This document shows, in pieces, positions 16,648 through 25,477 of a stretch of DNA of 64,000 nt. Below the pieces are notes generated by a model. That model searched no databases and was not told the origin of the DNA. It saw only the letters and a program-made list of their open reading frames with translations. The position numbers and the translations under genes are program-made. Position 1 is the first letter of the stretch, and each line of letters starts with the position of its first letter. The DNA is from Enterococcus termitis (GTDB taxonomy: Bacteria > Bacillota > Bacilli > Lactobacillales > Enterococcaceae): the NCBI RefSeq assembly GCF_001730305.1, contig NZ_MIJY01000001.1, positions 1 to 64,000 on the forward strand. The letters are read 5' to 3'.

Positions 16648-16806
16648 ATGGAAAAAGAAATAGATACAAATGAGTTTGATTTGGAAGTAGAATTGTTGGA
16701 TCTGGATGAAGTATCAGCAATTCCAGAAACAACAGCTAGCAGTGGTTCAACAAGTTGTTCCGCCTCGTCAACTTGTGGTTCAACTTCATGCTGCGGCTCT
16801 TGTTAA
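16648..16806 (+). CDS. Thiopeptide-like RiPP precursor peptide, copy 1
   Basis: 52 residues from ATG 16648, preceded by AAAGGAG at seven bases; an ATG at 16558 in the same frame has no Shine-Dalgarno. The leader (residues 1-30) is acidic (NEFDLEVELLDLDEVSA) and ends IPETTA. The core (31-52) starts SSGSTSC, continues SASSTC, then GSTSCC and ends GSC: 11 Ser, 3 Thr, 5 Cys, 2 Gly-flanked turns and no charge. Leader motif 'LDLDEV..IPE..A|S' and a Ser/Thr/Cys core match thiopeptide and related azole-RiPP precursors. The core residues would become azoles (Cys, some Ser/Thr) and dehydroamino acids (Ser/Thr). Cleavage after Ala30 is inferred by analogy with lactazole and thiocillin. Confidence 0.88.
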   Translation: MEKEIDTNEFDLEVELLDLDEVSAIPETTASSGSTSCSASSTCGSTSCCGSC

Positions 16807-16851
16807 ATTTTTTAAATGCAAAAGAAAAAAATTATTTTGGAGGAATTACTC

Positions 16852-17025
16852 ATGGAAAAAGACATGAATAAAAAAGAAGTAGCGTCAAATGAATTTGATT
16901 TAGAAGTAGAATTGTTGGATTTAGATGAAGTATCAGCAATTCCAGAAACAACAGCTAGTAGCGGTTCAACGAGCTGTTCTGCCTCATCAACTTGTGGCTC
17001 AACTTCGTGTTGTGGTTCTTGCTAA
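16852..17025 (+). CDS. Thiopeptide-like RiPP precursor peptide, copy 2
   Basis: 57 residues from ATG 16852 (TTGGAGG upstream). The core is residue-for-residue identical to copy 1, and the leader is identical from NEFDLEV onward; the leader start is five residues longer (MEKDMNKKEVAS against MEKEIDT). The DNA of the 23 codons from Ala-1 through the core differs at about 12 third or synonymous positions with no amino-acid change. Both copies should therefore give the same product. The gene lies 45 bases after copy 1 and is followed by a long imperfect palindrome before the first modification gene. Confidence 0.88.
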   Translation: MEKDMNKKEVASNEFDLEVELLDLDEVSAIPETTASSGSTSCSASSTCGSTSCCGSC

Positions 17026-17043
17026 TTAAAAACATTGGAACAG

Positions 17044-17325
17044 TGACTGGGACATAATTCTATGAGTTACACCTCAGCCACTTGGAATCCGAATGAACGG
17101 TGGAAGCAGAAGCAACCCCTTCGGAAATAAGCTGAAATTGCTGTAAAACACAGTGAGGCACGAGCTGATCTAGAACAGTACTTTTGGTTGTTCACAAAAT
17201 TTGAAGAACACCAGATATATACCAATGATCATCTGTTCGTAAACTCGCTGTGATGCTTAGCAATTTTCGAGAATTCCCTATTATTTCCTGGGGTTAAACA
17301 CTTCTGCCCCATCCTCTGTTTCAAG
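17044..17325. repeat. Long imperfect palindromic intergenic element
   Basis: The 333-base gap between precursor 2 and the first modification gene is largely one element. It begins GACTGGGACATAATTC and ends CTTCTGCCCCATCCTC. Internally, CCCC..CGGAAATAA..AATTGCT..CACAGTGAG (about 17115-17155) is complementary to CTCGCTGTG..AGCAATT..TTATTTCC..GGGG (about 17246-17303), so the whole can fold back. I recognise this type of element as recurrent between genes in enterococci, but could not verify copies. It may reduce read-through from precursors into enzymes. Confidence 0.55.
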
Positions 17326-17358
17326 ATTTATTGAAAATGTACATAAGGATGTGTTGTT

Positions 17359-18381
17359 ATGTATCAAATTTGTATTTATAACTATGATAGATCACTAGAA
17401 GAAACACTTTTACTTTTTATTGAACTATTGATGGATGGACACTCAAATTTTATCTCAAAGAGTTGGGAAGGAGGACCGCACCTTCAAATCGTTACAAGAA
17501 ACAAACCGACAAAAGAGATAATCTCAAAACTGAAAAAAAAGTTAGGCCAACTTATTGATCAGCACCCTTTGGAAGCATCGTACGTAAAAAAAATTCAGGA
17601 TCAATATGAAAGAAATTTGTCTTTACTTTCAAAATTGGAAAATAAAAAGCAAATAAAAAAAATCAGAGAGCATGGTGAAGTTGAAGTCTGTCCCTTTGAA
17701 TTCTTTTTTCATAATCAACTAATGACGCAATTATATGTAGGTGAGCGTTTTAAACTTAACCAGTTACTTATGGATACAAAAAAATATCTTATTACGGAAA
17801 ATCTCTCTGAAGCAGAACTATTTCCTCTAATATTTGCCAAAATTTCCAATGTCTATCAACAAAATGGAGACAATAAAGGATATTTTTCATTTATATCACA
17901 TGTACATGGCTTTCTTGAACTTTCTGAAAAACAAGATAGACCATACAGTGAAAGTGTTTTTGAAAAAATATATCAAGAAAAACAATTAAAATTTGAATAC
18001 TTGAAGAAAATACATTCTAAAATATTAGAGCGTTGGGCAAATCAATTTTCACAATTTTATTATGACTGTCTAGAGCAGGTAGATCAATTGGTAGATGAAG
18101 CATATAGATCTGAATTAGAACGTACTATAACAGAGTTGGAAAAAAATTTCCAAAATGATTTTCATCAAAACTTTGTTCACTATTCAAGACAGAAAAATTT
18201 TATGGAAAACTCAGAAGCAACAGCTTATCGATTTACAATAAATCTTTTGTATTTGGTTCTACCATTCTTCAACATAAGCGCACTGAAAAAACAGCAATAT
18301 CTCTATTTAGCGTATAGGGAAGTGGAAAAAGAAAAAGGTATTACCTGGAGGGAGGAATTAGGTCTTGGAATTAACAATTAG
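17359..18381 (+). CDS. SpaB_C-like / thiopeptide-type bacteriocin biosynthesis domain protein (first of two)
   Basis: 340 residues. The family signature SWEGGPHLQIV (residues 35-45) is present near the N-terminus, followed by mainly helical sequence with long charged stretches. In split LanB systems such a protein removes glutamate from glutamylated Ser/Thr to form Dha/Dhb; in thiopeptide clusters a second homologue is the [4+2] pyridine synthase. Which role this one plays cannot be read from sequence alone; its translational overlap (17 bases) with the LanB N-domain gene favours the elimination role. ATG 17359 follows AAGGATG. Confidence 0.8.
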   Translation: MYQICIYNYDRSLEETLLLFIELLMDGHSNFISKSWEGGPHLQIVTRNKPTKEIISKLKKKLGQLIDQHPLEASYVKKIQDQYERNLSLLSKLENKKQIKKIREHGEVEVCPFEFFFHNQLMTQLYVGERFKLNQLLMDTKKYLITENLSEAELFPLIFAKISNVYQQNGDNKGYFSFISHVHGFLELSEKQDRPYSESVFEKIYQEKQLKFEYLKKIHSKILERWANQFSQFYYDCLEQVDQLVDEAYRSELERTITELEKNFQNDFHQNFVHYSRQKNFMENSEATAYRFTINLLYLVLPFFNISALKKQQYLYLAYREVEKEKGITWREELGLGINN

Positions 18382-20842
18382 CCAAAACCCGTTTAGTATC
18401 TATCGAGGAACAAATATATCTGATGATTGGTACTTTAAAATGAAAGAATATTCGGAAGAAATTCAGATTGTCGTGGCAAAATTAAATGAGTTACAACTTG
18501 CCATAGAAGAAGAAAAGGATCTCGTTGTATGTAAAATAGAAGAAAAATTTTCTCAGGAAAAAGAGTCGAAACTTTTAAATCTCAAACGAGATGTTCACAA
18601 TTTAAGGCGTGTACGTTTACAAAAATATTCAGGAGATATTTGTCTGCAACAGTTGCTTGCTCTCTTAAAGCAACAGGAGGAGATCAAACTATCATTGACC
18701 GAAATCTACACGGAGACCGTGCAAAAGTCCCGAGCAGTCTTACAAGAGGAAATAGCAAATGAACAACTAAAAAAGACGATTCTCTTTTTTAACAGAACTA
18801 TTTATAAGAACGTTGAAAAATATTTATCAAAACCCATAGATCAACATAACAAAAAGGACAAGAAGCTCGATAATTTTATTATCAATTTATTGATGCGAAG
18901 TTCTATGAAGACAAGTCCTTTTTCCTATTTAACTAAAACGGGATCTACGGGAAATATGTTTTCGATAACGAAAGAAGTAAATATTGAATTAAATCATGCT
19001 CTGCTGTTCAGAATCTTTTTAGAAACCATTCGGTCTGATCATGGAGCCTTAAAAAAAATTCCTGTTCAAGTATCAAAATTTGGACAACGCGATAGTAAAA
19101 TTTTCTTTGTTACTCAAGAAAATGTTCCGCAATCAAGAAAAATATATGAAACTAGTGATAAGTTAGTCGAAATGAAAATAGATGAAAAAGTCATTGACTA
19201 TCTTAAAGAACACCAAGGTCAAACGATCAATTATGAAGACTTTGAGCAATTTTTAAAGCAGCACACATTATATTCAAATTACGAACTTGAGGTGTTTAAA
19301 AAACTTGTTTCCATCAAAGTATTAGTACAAAAGATTACCGTTGTGGCTGAGCGTGGGTTGGTGAAACATATTATTGAGTACTTGAATGATAATCAAATCT
19401 GCGAGACGCTACGAGAAAAACTTCAGTCTATAGATGAAAAGCAAGACGAATTTGAAATTGCTGAGGTAGGAGAACGACTGACTATTTGGCAAAGTATCGA
19501 GGAAGTTATAAAGCAACTGAGTGAATCTATCCCTAGCTTTGGTACGGAAATACTCTACGAAGATGTCTTGTTTGGCTCTAAAGAGAATAAAAGTAACATT
19601 GATGACATAAAGGATAAATTCTCCCCATCTTTCTTTCAGGAGATGACCAGTTTCTTACTGTTGTTTGATGTCAATATTCGGGTACAGTATGAAGTTGCTG
19701 CGCTTTATAGAGAAAAGTATGGAAATGAAGTAGTAAGTTTGTCAGATAGTAACTTGTTAAACCAAGTATTTTTTGAAAAACTGCGTTACTTTTTCCCTTA
19801 TTTTCAAGATATGGATTATCGATATGCTGACGCAATAGCTCCCGAAGTAAAACTTTTAGATGATTTGCGTGATGAATTTAAGGTTTTCTTCTTAGACTAT
19901 TTGGAAAAAAATGGATCTTCAGAAATTGATTTTCGAAAGGTGATAGAACCATTTTCTAAACGGATTCCTGATTACATCAAGTGTGGAAACGAATTTAGCA
20001 TGACATTTTTCTACCAACTTTTTCAGGGTAAAGTGATTTTAAATGATATTTATGATGGACAGGAAAAGTTTTTGTCTAGATTTAAAGATTTTTTTGGAGA
20101 TCTGGAAAATAGCAAAGAGTATAAAGAATATGTCAAAAAAAATTATTATGATAAAAATTACTATGAGGTAACTGAGTTGTTTGGGTTTAATGGAGGAATC
20201 CATGATAGAGTCTACACTCAAAAATTGAACTTAGAATTAGGAAATCAACGCTTTAGTGATACAGAGCATCCTAGTGTTTCCGATTTTTCTGTTATGTACG
20301 ATCAGAGTAGCAGCAAATTAAAAGTTCTAGATCATGAGGGACAAAAAGCACGAGTAGCGTACAAATCTTCGCTTGTTCCTGTTTTTTTACCAGGAGTATT
20401 ATCTGTCCTACTATTATTGTTTCAAAGCGGAAGAATCAATTTTGATATCAACTACTTTTTGAAAAAACGAACAGAAATGCCGAGAATCAACTTTGAGAAT
20501 GTTGTTTTGTATCGAAAAAAATGGAATCTACAATTAGCTGATTTGAATAAACTTGTTGAGCAATCAGAAGATGATATTGCTTTGTACCTAAATGGTAATG
20601 AGTACTTCAAAGAACAAGAGCTACCCAAAACCTTCTTTCTAAAGAAATATCGATTAGGAGAAGAAATTTCCGCAATGAAACCAATGTTTATTGATATCAA
20701 AGTACCTGCACTATTTAAACATTTCATTAGTGAGATCAAGGGGGAGCAGAGTTTAGAACCATTGTATTATATCGAAGAAGTAGTACCTAAATTTGAAAAC
20801 GAGCTTAGAGAATATGTTGTTGAGTATACAATCGATAATTAG
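18365..20842 (+). CDS. Lantibiotic dehydratase (LanB-type) N-terminal, tRNA-Glu-dependent glutamylation protein
   Basis: 825 residues. The signature segment NLLMRSSMKTSPFSYLTKTG (around residues 175-194) matches the conserved 'R..PFG' region of LanB N-domains. Length and the separate small C-domain gene upstream fit the split dehydratases of thiopeptide clusters (TbtB/TclK type), which transfer Glu from glutamyl-tRNA to Ser/Thr of the core. Start is TTG 18365 with GGAGGGAGG a few bases upstream, inside the end of the previous gene. Many Ser/Thr in the core are potential substrates. Confidence 0.87.
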   Translation: MELTISQNPFSIYRGTNISDDWYFKMKEYSEEIQIVVAKLNELQLAIEEEKDLVVCKIEEKFSQEKESKLLNLKRDVHNLRRVRLQKYSGDICLQQLLALLKQQEEIKLSLTEIYTETVQKSRAVLQEEIANEQLKKTILFFNRTIYKNVEKYLSKPIDQHNKKDKKLDNFIINLLMRSSMKTSPFSYLTKTGSTGNMFSITKEVNIELNHALLFRIFLETIRSDHGALKKIPVQVSKFGQRDSKIFFVTQENVPQSRKIYETSDKLVEMKIDEKVIDYLKEHQGQTINYEDFEQFLKQHTLYSNYELEVFKKLVSIKVLVQKITVVAERGLVKHIIEYLNDNQICETLREKLQSIDEKQDEFEIAEVGERLTIWQSIEEVIKQLSESIPSFGTEILYEDVLFGSKENKSNIDDIKDKFSPSFFQEMTSFLLLFDVNIRVQYEVAALYREKYGNEVVSLSDSNLLNQVFFEKLRYFFPYFQDMDYRYADAIAPEVKLLDDLRDEFKVFFLDYLEKNGSSEIDFRKVIEPFSKRIPDYIKCGNEFSMTFFYQLFQGKVILNDIYDGQEKFLSRFKDFFGDLENSKEYKEYVKKNYYDKNYYEVTELFGFNGGIHDRVYTQKLNLELGNQRFSDTEHPSVSDFSVMYDQSSSKLKVLDHEGQKARVAYKSSLVPVFLPGVLSVLLLLFQSGRINFDINYFLKKRTEMPRINFENVVLYRKKWNLQLADLNKLVEQSEDDIALYLNGNEYFKEQELPKTFFLKKYRLGEEISAMKPMFIDIKVPALFKHFISEIKGEQSLEPLYYIEEVVPKFENELREYVVEYTIDN

Positions 20843-20853
20843 GAGGGTGAATT

Positions 20854-21579
20854 ATGCAGAAATATAATGTAAAAGTAGAAGAATTAACAAAGAGTTATGG
20901 TAAAAAAACTGTTTTAAAAGGAATCAATTTTACTGCTGAAAAAGGTGAAATCATTGGAGTTATTGGGAAAAATGGTGCCGGAAAATCGACTTTTTTGGAA
21001 ATTTTGATGACCATCAAAGACTTTAATGACGGAAAAGTAGTTGTTTTTGGCGAAAATTTGAAGGAAATTGATCATGCCAAACTGGGAAAAATAAAAAATA
21101 ATATTTCAGCAGTTCTACAACCAACTCAGTTTTATAAAAAATTAAAAGTAAAAGAATTGTTAGATTTATTCCGGTCTTATTATGGAGGACAAGTGAATCT
21201 TGACGAAATCATAGAAGAATTTGAACTAGGTGAGCATTTAAACACATTTTTTGATAATCTGTCTGGTGGTTGGAAGCAAAAAGTAAGTTTGGCTATTGCT
21301 TTTTCTTCAAAACCTCGTCTGATTATTCTAGACGAACCAACGACAGGCTTAGATCCTCATATGCGTAATGTTTTATGGGAAAACATTACAAGTTATATTA
21401 AAAAAAATGACAGTACAGTTATTTTGTCTACCCATTATATGGATGAAATTGAAATGTATTGTGACAAAGTACTATTTATCAATGATGGTGTGAATGAAGT
21501 ATTTGATACACCAGAAAATATACTAAATTCAGGTCATAAATCAATCAATAGTTTCTATCTTGATAAGATTGCAAAATAA
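20854..21579 (+). CDS. ABC transporter ATP-binding protein
   Basis: 241 residues with Walker A GKNGAGKST, the Q-loop region VLQPTQFYKKL, signature LSGGWKQKV (Trp replaces the usual Gln), Walker B LIILDEPTTGLD and H-loop STHYMDE. It pairs with the ABC-2 permease 14 bases downstream. In this setting the pair should export the mature peptide and may double as self-protection. AGGAGG precedes ATG 20854. Confidence 0.93.
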   Translation: MQKYNVKVEELTKSYGKKTVLKGINFTAEKGEIIGVIGKNGAGKSTFLEILMTIKDFNDGKVVVFGENLKEIDHAKLGKIKNNISAVLQPTQFYKKLKVKELLDLFRSYYGGQVNLDEIIEEFELGEHLNTFFDNLSGGWKQKVSLAIAFSSKPRLIILDEPTTGLDPHMRNVLWENITSYIKKNDSTVILSTHYMDEIEMYCDKVLFINDGVNEVFDTPENILNSGHKSINSFYLDKIAK

Positions 21580-21592
21580 GGGGGAATCAACC

Positions 21593-22333
21593 ATGTTACT
21601 AACACAAATTAAATATGATCTAAAAATGTTTTTCAGAGAACTGTTTTATTTAGTCTTTACAGTAGTAGTACCACCAGCAACATATATTTTAATGGGACAA
21701 ATGTTCAGTGATTCTACGTATAGCGGAGGAATGAATTATGTGCAGATGTACACGCCATCGTTCATTGTATTGATCAGTTTCTCTGTTGTATTCTTTGCTT
21801 TTGGGTTTGACCAAGTAATGAACCGGGCAGCTGGAATTGAAAAGCGCTTATTTATCACACCGATTACAGATAAGATTCTTTTGCTATCAAGCATTGCTAA
21901 ATCATTTATTATAGCAAGTGCTGGCTTCTTTCTAATTACAATGATCGGTATTTTTGTTTACGGGTTACAGCTTTCGATTGTTAACTTTATCATTTCATAC
22001 TTTAGTCTGCTCCTGATTAATGCCTGTATGCTGATCTATTCACATGCTATCTATTCTAACTTTAAAGAGGTCAAAACAGCTTTAGTTGTTTCAATTGTTT
22101 TATTCCAAATTGTGATGTTTACAGGTGGGTTCTCAGTTCCAGTAGAAAGTTTACCTGATTTTGTCCAAATTATTTCTTATATCAATCCTATTTACCATTT
22201 AAATCAGATCTACATTGCCATTTGGAATCAAACATTTACATTTAATCAGGATATGTTGATCTCTATCGCATATTCAGTGGCTCTTATCGTAATTTCTTTA
22301 ATTGTAATCAGAGTAAATAAAAAGAAGGAGTGA
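21593..22333 (+). CDS. ABC-2 type permease
   Basis: 246 residues from ATG 21593 (AAGGGGGAA upstream). About six hydrophobic segments are visible, the first in LVFTVVVPPATYILMG and the last in LISIAYSVALIVISLIVI, with a cytoplasmic N-terminus. The central region FTGGFSVPVESLPDFVQIISYINPIYH is typical of ABC-2 exporters (drug, bacteriocin, lipid). It acts with the preceding ATPase. Confidence 0.9.
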   Translation: MLLTQIKYDLKMFFRELFYLVFTVVVPPATYILMGQMFSDSTYSGGMNYVQMYTPSFIVLISFSVVFFAFGFDQVMNRAAGIEKRLFITPITDKILLLSSIAKSFIIASAGFFLITMIGIFVYGLQLSIVNFIISYFSLLLINACMLIYSHAIYSNFKEVKTALVVSIVLFQIVMFTGGFSVPVESLPDFVQIISYINPIYHLNQIYIAIWNQTFTFNQDMLISIAYSVALIVISLIVIRVNKKKE

Positions 22334-22340
22334 TATCGTC

Positions 22341-23792
22341 ATGCTCGTAAAATCTCGTAGAAACAGTAGGTATTATTACAATGAGCCGTACTTATTTATT
22401 CATGGACCAAATGAAAAAATAAAATTAAAGACGAACCTTTCTGATTATCAAAAAATTATCGCTGTTTTTCGTGATACTCTTCAAGGAGTGGAAGAAGAGG
22501 CTTTATATGAGAAATACCGTCGATATAGCTCATTGATACAGCTACTCTTGGAAAAACAAGTATTTTACAAAATAACTGTTGAACAACATGACAAACATAA
22601 AAATAGTAGCTATCTGCCATGGTTAGAAGAGGCCTGTTTAGAGGTTCAGGAATCGCTGGAACAAGTAGAAAAAATAAGTATTGGGATACCAGAGAATTTT
22701 TTTGGCAAAGAATATTTACGTGAGTATTTTTCTGCCAATAATCTAACCACCAATTCATCAAAAGAAGAATCGTTTGAGATCAAATTGAATGGAGAAATAA
22801 AGCAACAGTATTATATTTGGAAAAAAGAAAATGATGTTTACCTTTCTATAAGGAAACCAAAATGGTTTGAACCAATTCAAAAAAATGATATCTCCGAACG
22901 GCTTATTGCAGGATTCATTTACTATTGTGCTATCGTTTCGACTGTCGCTGCCGAAGCACCTACGTTTAAAATCAACCATTTATTGGAAGTAGAAAGAAAA
23001 ACGGCTTTTCAAGAGATCGAAATGAAAAATTATCCTAAAACTAACAGCACGTCAAAAGTGTCTAAAGACCCAATTAAAAATTATAATTCATTGGAATATT
23101 TCGTAAAGAACTATGATTCAAAAATCAAATCATTCAATAAAAACGATGAGTATATGAAGTACAATCAATCACCGTTACAAATCATAACTGTCCAGACTGA
23201 AGAAGAGAAGAATTATTATTTTGCAGATATTTCTTATGAGCGCTTGTCCCATTTTGTTACAGAGGTCGCTTTTATTGAAATCTTAAAAGATTGTTATCAA
23301 AAAGATTTGCTATTACTGTCAAACGACAGGTTGATTCATGGAACGCTACACAATAAATGTGCAGAACAATGGACATTTGATTTAGCTCTGCTTGAAGAAG
23401 GTGAGCTCTTAAAAGATCTATTGCAACAAGAAGATTTAAGGATATCTTGTTATGTTCAAGCGTGTGAAGAAGGTGGGTGTTACTTGTCAATTGCAAATCA
23501 TAAGGAGCAAGAAACCGTTGAATTTCAACTACCACTCAAAACCGAAGCTCAAATGACGACTGCTCTTTTGACCTGGATCAGTATACAAATGAATCAGATC
23601 AGTGTGGAAGAAACATTTTATGCAAAAACAGAGTATCGGGAGGAAGAGCCAAAAGCTATTAGCAGTTTAGCCGATATGTTGACGCATCGAGACCAAGCTA
23701 TAAAGTGGCATGAGATAGCGGTGCAAACAAATTTAAGCGAAATACTAAAAAGGAATGGGTTTGACTATGAATTGCTGGAGGTGAAAAGATGA
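22341..23792 (+). CDS. Putative TOMM leader-binding / E1-like partner of the YcaO enzyme
   Basis: 483 residues with no membrane segment. The N-terminal ~90 residues (SRRNSRYYYNEPYLFIHGPNEK, then a winged-helix-like region) could be a RiPP recognition element that binds the precursor leader. The rest resembles, at the level of pattern, the degenerate ThiF/E1-like 'ocin' partner proteins that present precursors to YcaO enzymes. It overlaps the ycaO gene by four bases (ATGA), so the two proteins are probably made in equal amounts. Function is inferred mostly from position and size. Confidence 0.55.
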   Translation: MLVKSRRNSRYYYNEPYLFIHGPNEKIKLKTNLSDYQKIIAVFRDTLQGVEEEALYEKYRRYSSLIQLLLEKQVFYKITVEQHDKHKNSSYLPWLEEACLEVQESLEQVEKISIGIPENFFGKEYLREYFSANNLTTNSSKEESFEIKLNGEIKQQYYIWKKENDVYLSIRKPKWFEPIQKNDISERLIAGFIYYCAIVSTVAAEAPTFKINHLLEVERKTAFQEIEMKNYPKTNSTSKVSKDPIKNYNSLEYFVKNYDSKIKSFNKNDEYMKYNQSPLQIITVQTEEEKNYYFADISYERLSHFVTEVAFIEILKDCYQKDLLLLSNDRLIHGTLHNKCAEQWTFDLALLEEGELLKDLLQQEDLRISCYVQACEEGGCYLSIANHKEQETVEFQLPLKTEAQMTTALLTWISIQMNQISVEETFYAKTEYREEEPKAISSLADMLTHRDQAIKWHEIAVQTNLSEILKRNGFDYELLEVKR

Positions 23793-25462
23793 TTGAACAG
23801 AATGAGTCAATGATAATTCTTACAAATCAAAAGTATATATTTCTTCATTCTGCAGGAAATAAGCAAACTTTTTGTCTAGACTGTTACAAAGAAAGACTAA
23901 AAGAATTGGATCAATATCATGAATATTTCGGCTGGGTAACAGACCAGCCGAATCCAGTTGAAATCGAGATGATCGATGTTTTAAAAAGAAAATTAGAAAA
24001 TGAAAGTGTAGGATTTCTTTACGAGATGAATCGAAACACTCTTGAAATTAAAGCTAAAGCAACGTTCAAACGGGGCGATTGTAAATGCAATGAAGATCTA
24101 ATGGCTGTGTTGCCTGAGGAACTGGATACTATTTTTGATCATAAAAATAATCGACAGCTTAGTTTTGAAGAAGTTAGAAAAAAAATAGATGATCATAAAA
24201 AAATGATTTATGATTCTTCAACGTCTATTATCAATGCTGCCACTCGTTCTGGTGATTCATATGGGACACCAATGGTTCAGACAGAAGTGCTACATAAAGG
24301 AATATCAATGCTCTCCTATGGTCGGACCAGTTCATATGAAAAATCAAAATACATTTCTATTTTAGAATCATTAGAGCGCTATGCTACGGCGTTTCCTTAT
24401 AAAAAAAAGAATATCCAATTAAAGGAAGGCGATTCTGAGAAAATCGATTTGACATTGAGTGAAGTGATGGCTCAATGTGACTATCATAATCCAAATGACT
24501 ACACGAAGGAACAACCACTCTATTATGAAGAAGTCAAAGCGCTGCACAAGGAGGAACAGGTACTGGTTCCAGAGCAGTTAGTTTATTATAATTCGCATGC
24601 GACTTCAGAAGAAAAACGGTATATTTATGAAAGTTCTAACGGTAGTGCGATTGGCTCAACTGAAGCAGAAGCAAGCTTACATGCGATGTTGGAGTTAATT
24701 GAAAGAGATGCTTTCCTAGCAACTTGGTATGGTCAGATTCCACCAGTGAGAATTAAAGAAGAAACGATTCATTCAAAAAAAATCCAAGCCTATATAGATT
24801 CGTTAAAACGAAAAAAAATTCGCGTACATTTATTTGATATCTCAATGGAAACAACGATTCCAACTATTTGGGTATTACTTGAAAAAATTGATCCAAAGGA
24901 AAATGATATGGCATTTTATACGGCTGCGGCGGCATCATTTGATTTAGAAGAATCAATTGAACGAGCCTTAATTGAAGCAACGACTGCTATCACCGTATTT
25001 ACTAATGTATTTGATAGTCAGGATTACCAAGAACGTAAAAAACTTCTTTTAAAGAACCCGAAAGCTGTCCATCGTTTAGAGGATCATCTCCTGCTCTATT
25101 CTAATCCAGAAATGAGACCTGTATTCGCGTTTGCTTTAGAGACAACATTAGTACAGTCATATAAGGAATTATCATCCGCATATGCTAGTTATCAGGGGCA
25201 ATTTTCAGAAGTTGTTAGAGCGCTTGAAAATCAGTTGATGAAAGTTTCTGAAAAAGTATATCGTGCAACGACATATAATCCTAATCTGTTCTCTGCCGGT
25301 TTTGTTAATGTCAAATATATTGTACCTGAAATGTTGACGATGACTTTTGGTCATCAAAATAGACGAGTTGTTAATCGGCGTATAGAAAAAGCAATAGCAT
25401 TCAAACAAAGAGGAACTTTGGATACAGTGTGGATCGAACAAACCCCTCATCCATTTCCATAA
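23789..25462 (+). CDS. YcaO-domain azoline-forming cyclodehydratase
   Basis: 557 residues. An N-terminal extension carries a zinc-type cysteine tetrad, CLDC (29/32) and CKC (98/100), a remnant of the E1-like partner domain. The YcaO domain follows: SYGRTSSYEKSKYISILESL (from ~residue 175), NGSAIGSTEAEASLHAMLEL with IERDAF (from ~284), and the proline-rich end TPHPFP that is required for activity in this family. It uses ATP to cyclise Cys (and possibly Ser/Thr) of the core into azolines. Five Cys in the core are the prime substrates. Confidence 0.93.
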   Translation: MIEQNESMIILTNQKYIFLHSAGNKQTFCLDCYKERLKELDQYHEYFGWVTDQPNPVEIEMIDVLKRKLENESVGFLYEMNRNTLEIKAKATFKRGDCKCNEDLMAVLPEELDTIFDHKNNRQLSFEEVRKKIDDHKKMIYDSSTSIINAATRSGDSYGTPMVQTEVLHKGISMLSYGRTSSYEKSKYISILESLERYATAFPYKKKNIQLKEGDSEKIDLTLSEVMAQCDYHNPNDYTKEQPLYYEEVKALHKEEQVLVPEQLVYYNSHATSEEKRYIYESSNGSAIGSTEAEASLHAMLELIERDAFLATWYGQIPPVRIKEETIHSKKIQAYIDSLKRKKIRVHLFDISMETTIPTIWVLLEKIDPKENDMAFYTAAAASFDLEESIERALIEATTAITVFTNVFDSQDYQERKKLLLKNPKAVHRLEDHLLLYSNPEMRPVFAFALETTLVQSYKELSSAYASYQGQFSEVVRALENQLMKVSEKVYRATTYNPNLFSAGFVNVKYIVPEMLTMTFGHQNRRVVNRRIEKAIAFKQRGTLDTVWIEQTPHPFP

Positions 25463-25477
25463 ATAGGAGGCATACGG

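Noticed and set aside
17044-17325. CRISPR-like or riboswitch reading of the repeat-rich gap after precursor 2
   Set aside because: There are no regularly spaced direct repeats, and no known riboswitch motif was recognised; it is one long foldback.
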